From the NCBI GenBank assembly GCA_944325595.1, contig CALVAQ010000003.1:107565-171564 (forward strand): DNA of 64,000 nt, given 5' to 3'. Within the stretch, counting starts at the first letter, position 1. Every line of letters begins with the position of its first letter. The position numbers and the translations under genes are program-made. This document shows positions 61,854 to 64,000 of the stretch, in pieces. The notes beneath the pieces were generated by a model, which was given only the letters and a program-made list of their open reading frames with translations, ran no database searches and was not told the DNA's origin. The DNA is from Candidatus Gastranaerophilales bacterium. Lineage in GTDB: Bacteria; Cyanobacteriota; Vampirovibrionia; Gastranaerophilales; Gastranaerophilaceae.

Positions 61854-62237
61854 TTATATATATTTGACAATGTGTTGCATAGTATTAGCAATTATAAAAA
61901 ATAGAATGTATATAATGTCACTTAACCAAATTAAATTATTTTTTCTTGATTTATCTAATTTATTTTTGCCAATCTTGTATATGTCAACAGACATTCTAAT
62001 AATATAATAAAGTGCTCCTAATGGAATAATTATTAAAACCAATAATGATAACAAAATAGTAGTTATTGGAGCGGGTGTAATATGATGTGAAATTATATAT
62101 CTTGAATATAATAACACACAAATCGAAAACAAAAAGAAATAAGACAATTTAATATAATATTTCGAATATAACCTGTATTCTTTAAGGATTGAAAACATTT
62201 TATTAAGTTTGTTCTTATTCATATAGTAATTACTCAT
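61854..62237 (-). CDS. Small membrane protein of unknown function
   Basis: A 127-residue protein, if ATG 62237 is used; reading further upstream would enter the tRNA-Leu gene and is rejected. Hydrophobic helices at about 28-47, 58-78 and 100-122 give three membrane spans with a basic N-terminus (MNKNKLNKMF). I recognise no family. The gene starts only 8 bases beyond the 3' end of the tRNA gene on the same strand, so it could be read through from it. AT content is higher than in the neighbours. Confidence 0.6.
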   Translation of the reverse strand: MSNYYMNKNKLNKMFSILKEYRLYSKYYIKLSYFFLFSICVLLYSRYIISHHITPAPITTILLSLLVLIIIPLGALYYIIRMSVDIYKIGKNKLDKSRKNNLIWLSDIIYILFFIIANTMQHIVKYI

Positions 62238-62244
62238 TATAAAA

Positions 62245-62329
62245 TGGTGTCGACGGCGGGACTTGAACCCGCACGGGTTTCCCCACACGCCCCTCAAACG
62301 TGCGCGTATACCGATTCCGCCACGTCGAC
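62245..62329 (-). tRNA. tRNA-Leu (anticodon GAG)
   Basis: An 85-base class II tRNA. The acceptor stem pairs GTCGACG with CGTCGAC, discriminator A, and CCA is encoded. The T-arm reads GCGGGTTCAAGTCCCGC. The anticodon arm is CACGT/GCGTG with loop TTGAGGG, anticodon GAG, which reads CUC and CUU leucine codons. A long variable arm (GTGTGGGGAAACCCGTGC area) confirms the leucine class. A 13-bp copy of its 5' end is repeated at 62408-62420. Confidence 0.93.
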
Positions 62330-62366
62330 ATCAATATTTGATTTTCAAGTGTCTGCGTATACCTCC

Positions 62367-62420
62367 CCTCTCGAAAAACGATACTCAATCGTTTTTCTCG
62401 GCAGAGTGCCACGTCGACAT
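62367..62420. repeat. Palindromic element joined to a copy of the tRNA-Leu(GAG) 5' end
   Basis: CCTCTCGAAAAACGAT and ATCGTTTTTCTCG form a hairpin, followed by GCAGAGTGCC and then CCACGTCGACAT, which repeats the tRNA-Leu(GAG) 5' end (GCCACGTCGACAT at 62319-62331 and at 62408-62420). The same element stands before copies of the tRNA-Leu(CAG) 5' end at 63387-63430 and 63641-63684, and in part at 63895. It lies in the leader (5' side) of the tRNA. Confidence 0.75.
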
Positions 62421-62485
62421 ATATATTCAATTTTCAACAAAAACTATATTATCACAAACATAATTTTTGTAAAATTCTTTTTATT

Positions 62486-62519
62486 CCCTCTCCTTGGGAG
62501 AGGGTTAGGGTGAGGGTCA
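62486..62519. repeat. REP-like palindrome, left copy
   Basis: CCCTCTCC, loop TTG, GGAGAGGG, then TTAGGGTGAGGGTCA. This sequence type (CCCTCTCC...GAGGGTTAGGGTGAGGG) is a REP-type element found in many bacterial genomes. The stop codon of the DUF559 gene (62517-62519) lies within its last bases. An inverted copy bounds the other side of that gene. Confidence 0.75.
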
Positions 62520-62858
62520 ATTATTCAACTCTTCTATAATTTTATCAACTACACCCTCTATATTTTCATCTATCTCTTTGTTCCAAAATCTAATAATTTT
62601 AAAACATCTCTGTCTTATATATTGACTTCTTTTAATGTCATAATCTATGTTGTCAGCTAGATTATGCTGTCCGCCGTCTAATTCAATTATTAATTTTTTC
62701 TCGCGACAAACAAAATCAACAATATAATTACCAACAGGATATTGACGTTTAAACTTATAACCCAACAATTGTCTGTTTCTTAGCAGATTCCATAATTTAT
62801 GTTCTTGCGGAGTTTGCGTTTTTCTTAAATTACGTGCTAGCAAATTATATTTATTCAT
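62517..62858 (-). CDS. DUF559-family PD-(D/E)xK endonuclease-like protein
   Basis: A 113-residue protein matching DUF559 (very-short-patch-repair-nuclease-like). TPQEHKLWNLLRNRQLLGYK, and PVGNYIVDFVCREKKLIIEL, then DGGQH, are characteristic; D48, E59 and D61 with Q64-H65 make the restriction-nuclease-like core (D-x(n)-E-x-D). Function in vivo is not established; a DNA nicking or cutting role is inferred. The gene is bounded on both sides by inverted copies of a REP-like palindrome (62486-62519, 62906-62942), and lies between two tRNA-Leu genes, so it may belong to a mobile unit. Confidence 0.88.
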   Translation of the reverse strand: MNKYNLLARNLRKTQTPQEHKLWNLLRNRQLLGYKFKRQYPVGNYIVDFVCREKKLIIELDGGQHNLADNIDYDIKRSQYIRQRCFKIIRFWNKEIDENIEGVVDKIIEELNN

Positions 62859-62905
62859 ATTTTTATGGGAAATAAAAGACGAGATAAAATTTAATTCTGT
62901 TTATA

Positions 62906-62942
62906 ATCAACCCTCACCCCTGCCCTCTCCCAAGAAGAGGGA
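62906..62942. repeat. REP-like palindrome, right copy (inverted)
   Basis: ATCAACCCTCACCCCTGCCCTCTCCCAAG... is the reverse complement of the left copy with a few changes: 33 or so bases align, with CCCTCT/AGAGGG as the local stem. It stands 48 bases upstream of the DUF559 start. The two copies make inverted ends about 457 bp apart. Confidence 0.75.
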
Positions 62943-62950
62943 GATAAAAT

Positions 62951-63232
62951 TTGCCGATGAAGGGTCGGCTTGCAATGTAGGCGAATTTATGAGCCGTACA
63001 GTGCAGGATACTCGAACGAGTAAACCACCGTTGTTCCTTTGGAACAACCGGGGTGAAGAGTCCAAGCATCTGACCTTCTTTGTTTTAAAATTTGCCGATG
63101 AAGGGTCGGCTTGCAATGTAGGCGAATTTATGAGCCGTACAGTGCAGGATACTCGAACGAGTAAACCACCGTTGTTCCTTTGGAACAACCGGGGTGAAGA
63201 GTCCAAGTATCTGTCCTTCTTTGTTTTAAAAT
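62951..63232. repeat. Two tandem 141-bp direct repeats beginning with the 3' end of tRNA-Leu(CAG)
   Basis: Units 62951-63091 and 63092-63232 are nearly identical (one pair of differences noticed at CATCTGACC/TATCTGTCC). Each starts with TTGCCGATGAAGGG, the same 14 bases that begin at 63233 as the 3' end of the tRNA gene, so the period is 141 across three copies. Each contains a perfect GTTGTTCC/GGAACAAC hairpin (3-nt TTT loop) and an ACTCGAAC T-arm-like word. No gene is coded; a long minus frame (62907-63278) is a by-product of the repeats. Confidence 0.85.
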
Positions 63233-63233
63233 T

Positions 63234-63314
63234 TGCCGATGAAGGGACTCGAACCCCCATGAGTTTCCTCGCACGCACCTGAAGCGTGTGCGTCTACCAT
63301 TTCGCCACATCGGC
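63234..63314 (-). tRNA. tRNA-Leu (anticodon CAG)
   Basis: An 81-base class II tRNA without an encoded CCA (AA follows the discriminator). Acceptor arms GCCGATG and CATCGGC pair, the T-arm is GGGGGTTCGAGTCCC, with stem pairing to CCC, and the anticodon arm CACGC/GCGTG has loop TTCAGGT, giving CAG, which reads CUG. A long variable arm is present. It is flanked by repeats that copy its own 3' end (141-bp array) and its own 5' end (254-bp array). Confidence 0.92.
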
Positions 63315-63340
63315 AAAGTCCAAATTAAGTTTACAATGTT

Positions 63341-63930
63341 CAATTATTGCGCCTCCGTGACGAAGGTACTCACTATCGTTCGTACACCTCTCGAAAAACG
63401 ATACTTAATCGTTTTTCTCGGCAGAGTGCCACATCGGCAAAGTCCAAATTCTCTTGGATTATTGACGTTCACAAGGTTTAGAATTACATTCCGAATTTTT
63501 ATTCTAAAAATTCTACATTCCATAAACCTTGTTCACATAGGCACTGGGGGCTTACGCCCGCAGCGTGCCTGCTCAAAATCCGCTTTACAAAGTTCAATTA
63601 TTGCGCCTCAATGACGAAGGTACTCACTATCGTTCGTACACCTCTCGAAAAACGATACTTAATCGTTTTTCTCGGCAGAGTGCCACATCGGCAAAGTCCA
63701 AATTCTCTTGGATTATTGACGTTCACAAGGTTTAGAATTACATTCCGAATTTTTATTCTAAAAATTCTACATTCCATAAACCTTGTTCACATAGGCACTG
63801 GGGGCTTACGCCCGCAGCGTGCCTGCTCAAAATCCGCTTTACAAAGTTCAATTATTGCGCCTCAATGACGAAGGTACTCACTATCGTTCGTACACCTCTC
63901 GAAAAACGATATTCAATCGTTTTTCGGATT
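63341..63930. repeat. Tandem 254-bp direct repeats containing the tRNA-Leu(CAG) 5' end and palindromic elements
   Basis: Start words CAATTATTGCGCCTC at 63341, 63595 and 63849 set a period of exactly 254; the third copy is cut short near 63930. Each full unit holds the palindromic element CCTCTCGAAAAACGAT...ATCGTTTTTCTCG-GCAGAGTGCC, then GCCACATCGGCAAAGTCCAA, which is the tRNA 5' end plus flank (23 bp match to 63304-63326). Next come a nested inverted repeat (ACAAGGTTTA with TAAACCTTGT, inner GAATTTTT with AAAAATTC, 63471-63532 in unit 1) and GGCAC...GTGCC. Identical small open frames in the units are not genes. Confidence 0.85.
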
Positions 63931-63964
63931 ATTTGCAGCTCTGTGTTCTTCTGTTCATCATATT

Positions 63965-64000
63965 TTACTCTGGTAAAATATTCTTCACACCGAACACTTC
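63965..64000 (-). CDS. Possible C-terminal end of a gene cut by the window edge
   Basis: On the minus strand EVFGVKNILPE and a stop (63965-63967) are open from the edge. This could be the last eleven codons of a gene starting beyond the window. Too short to identify, and chance is not excluded. Confidence 0.25.
   Translation of the reverse strand, partial: EVFGVKNILPE

Noticed and set aside
62238..62297. N-terminal extension of the small membrane protein through the tRNA
   Set aside because: It would place codons inside the tRNA-Leu(GAG) gene. The ATG at 62237 is the more sensible start.
62907..63278. A 123-codon minus-strand open frame crossing the 141-bp repeats
   Set aside because: The protein is just the same segment twice because the DNA repeats, and it runs through the tRNA-Leu(CAG) 3' end. 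Not a gene.
63288..63868. Two identical plus-strand open frames in the 254-bp repeats
   Set aside because: Same reason: they are products of repeat copies, start within the tRNA copy or element, and have no ribosome site.
62951..63930. CRISPR array
   Set aside because: The repeats are tandem and of 141 or 254 bases with no spacers of regular length, and there is no cas gene in the window.

Overview
The window looks like chromosomal DNA from a low-GC, probably gut-associated bacterium. My best guess is the Gastranaerophilales (Vampirovibrionia, the non-photosynthetic sister group of Cyanobacteria). This rests on the overall flavour of the proteins: many TPR proteins of unknown function, a recurrent short P-x-F-[K/R]-G motif in otherwise unrelated proteins, an incomplete set of flagellar rod genes behind a NarL-type two-component system, and an anaerobic class III ribonucleotide reductase. 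It is an inference; no rRNA is present to confirm it. No complete prophage, CRISPR array or insertion sequence was seen.

Layout. Positions 1-8924 hold the tail of a LuxR-type regulator, a prepilin-like protein, a PHP phosphoesterase, the ymdB-rny RNA-turnover pair, two lineage-type proteins (one a TPR protein with an HExxH metalloprotease motif), bioD and a pseudouridine synthase. Positions 9204-10117 hold a polysaccharide pyruvyl transferase gene split by a run of 12 G, which looks like a phase-variation switch in the OFF state. Positions 10281-13641 hold two tandem dTMP-kinase-like genes, ruvA overlapping bioB, and a GNAT acetyltransferase. Positions 13753-15571 form a small cassette: an ADP-ribosyltransferase-toxin-like protein followed by two tandem paralogous small proteins. 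Positions 15925-19578 hold a response regulator, a histidine kinase, flgB, flgC and fliE in one apparent operon.

Positions 19584-33390 are mostly housekeeping: ribD, purB, alr, metY, apt, two diguanylate cyclases and several TPR proteins. Positions 33558-42795 hold hsp20, a GT-C glycosyltransferase, a LOG-family protein, the nrdDG operon with notable RNA hairpins, an ATP-grasp enzyme, plsY and a malic enzyme carrying an internal insertion. Positions 42845-59847 hold two lineage-type hypothetical genes, a palindrome-rich non-coding region (44961-45754), tcdA, rmuC, a CooC/MinD-like ATPase, folD, a family 9 glycosyltransferase, an oppB/oppC-type permease pair without partners, mgtC, a plsC-like acyltransferase, a BlaI-type repressor with a likely operator, a lipoprotein and a NifX-like metal-binding protein.

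The last 4 kb are accessory in character. They hold a 473-residue effector-like protein with a degenerate Fic-like segment, a small membrane protein, two tRNA-Leu genes (anticodons GAG and CAG), a DUF559 nuclease gene bounded by inverted copies of a GC-rich REP-like palindrome, and arrays of 141-bp and 254-bp direct repeats that contain pieces of the tRNA-Leu(CAG) gene joined to a short palindromic element. The features most worth pursuing are the ADP-ribosyltransferase cassette, the DUF559/REP unit, the tRNA-linked repeat arrays, the poly-G switch, and the hairpins that cover the ribosome binding sites of nrdD and of a secreted protein.
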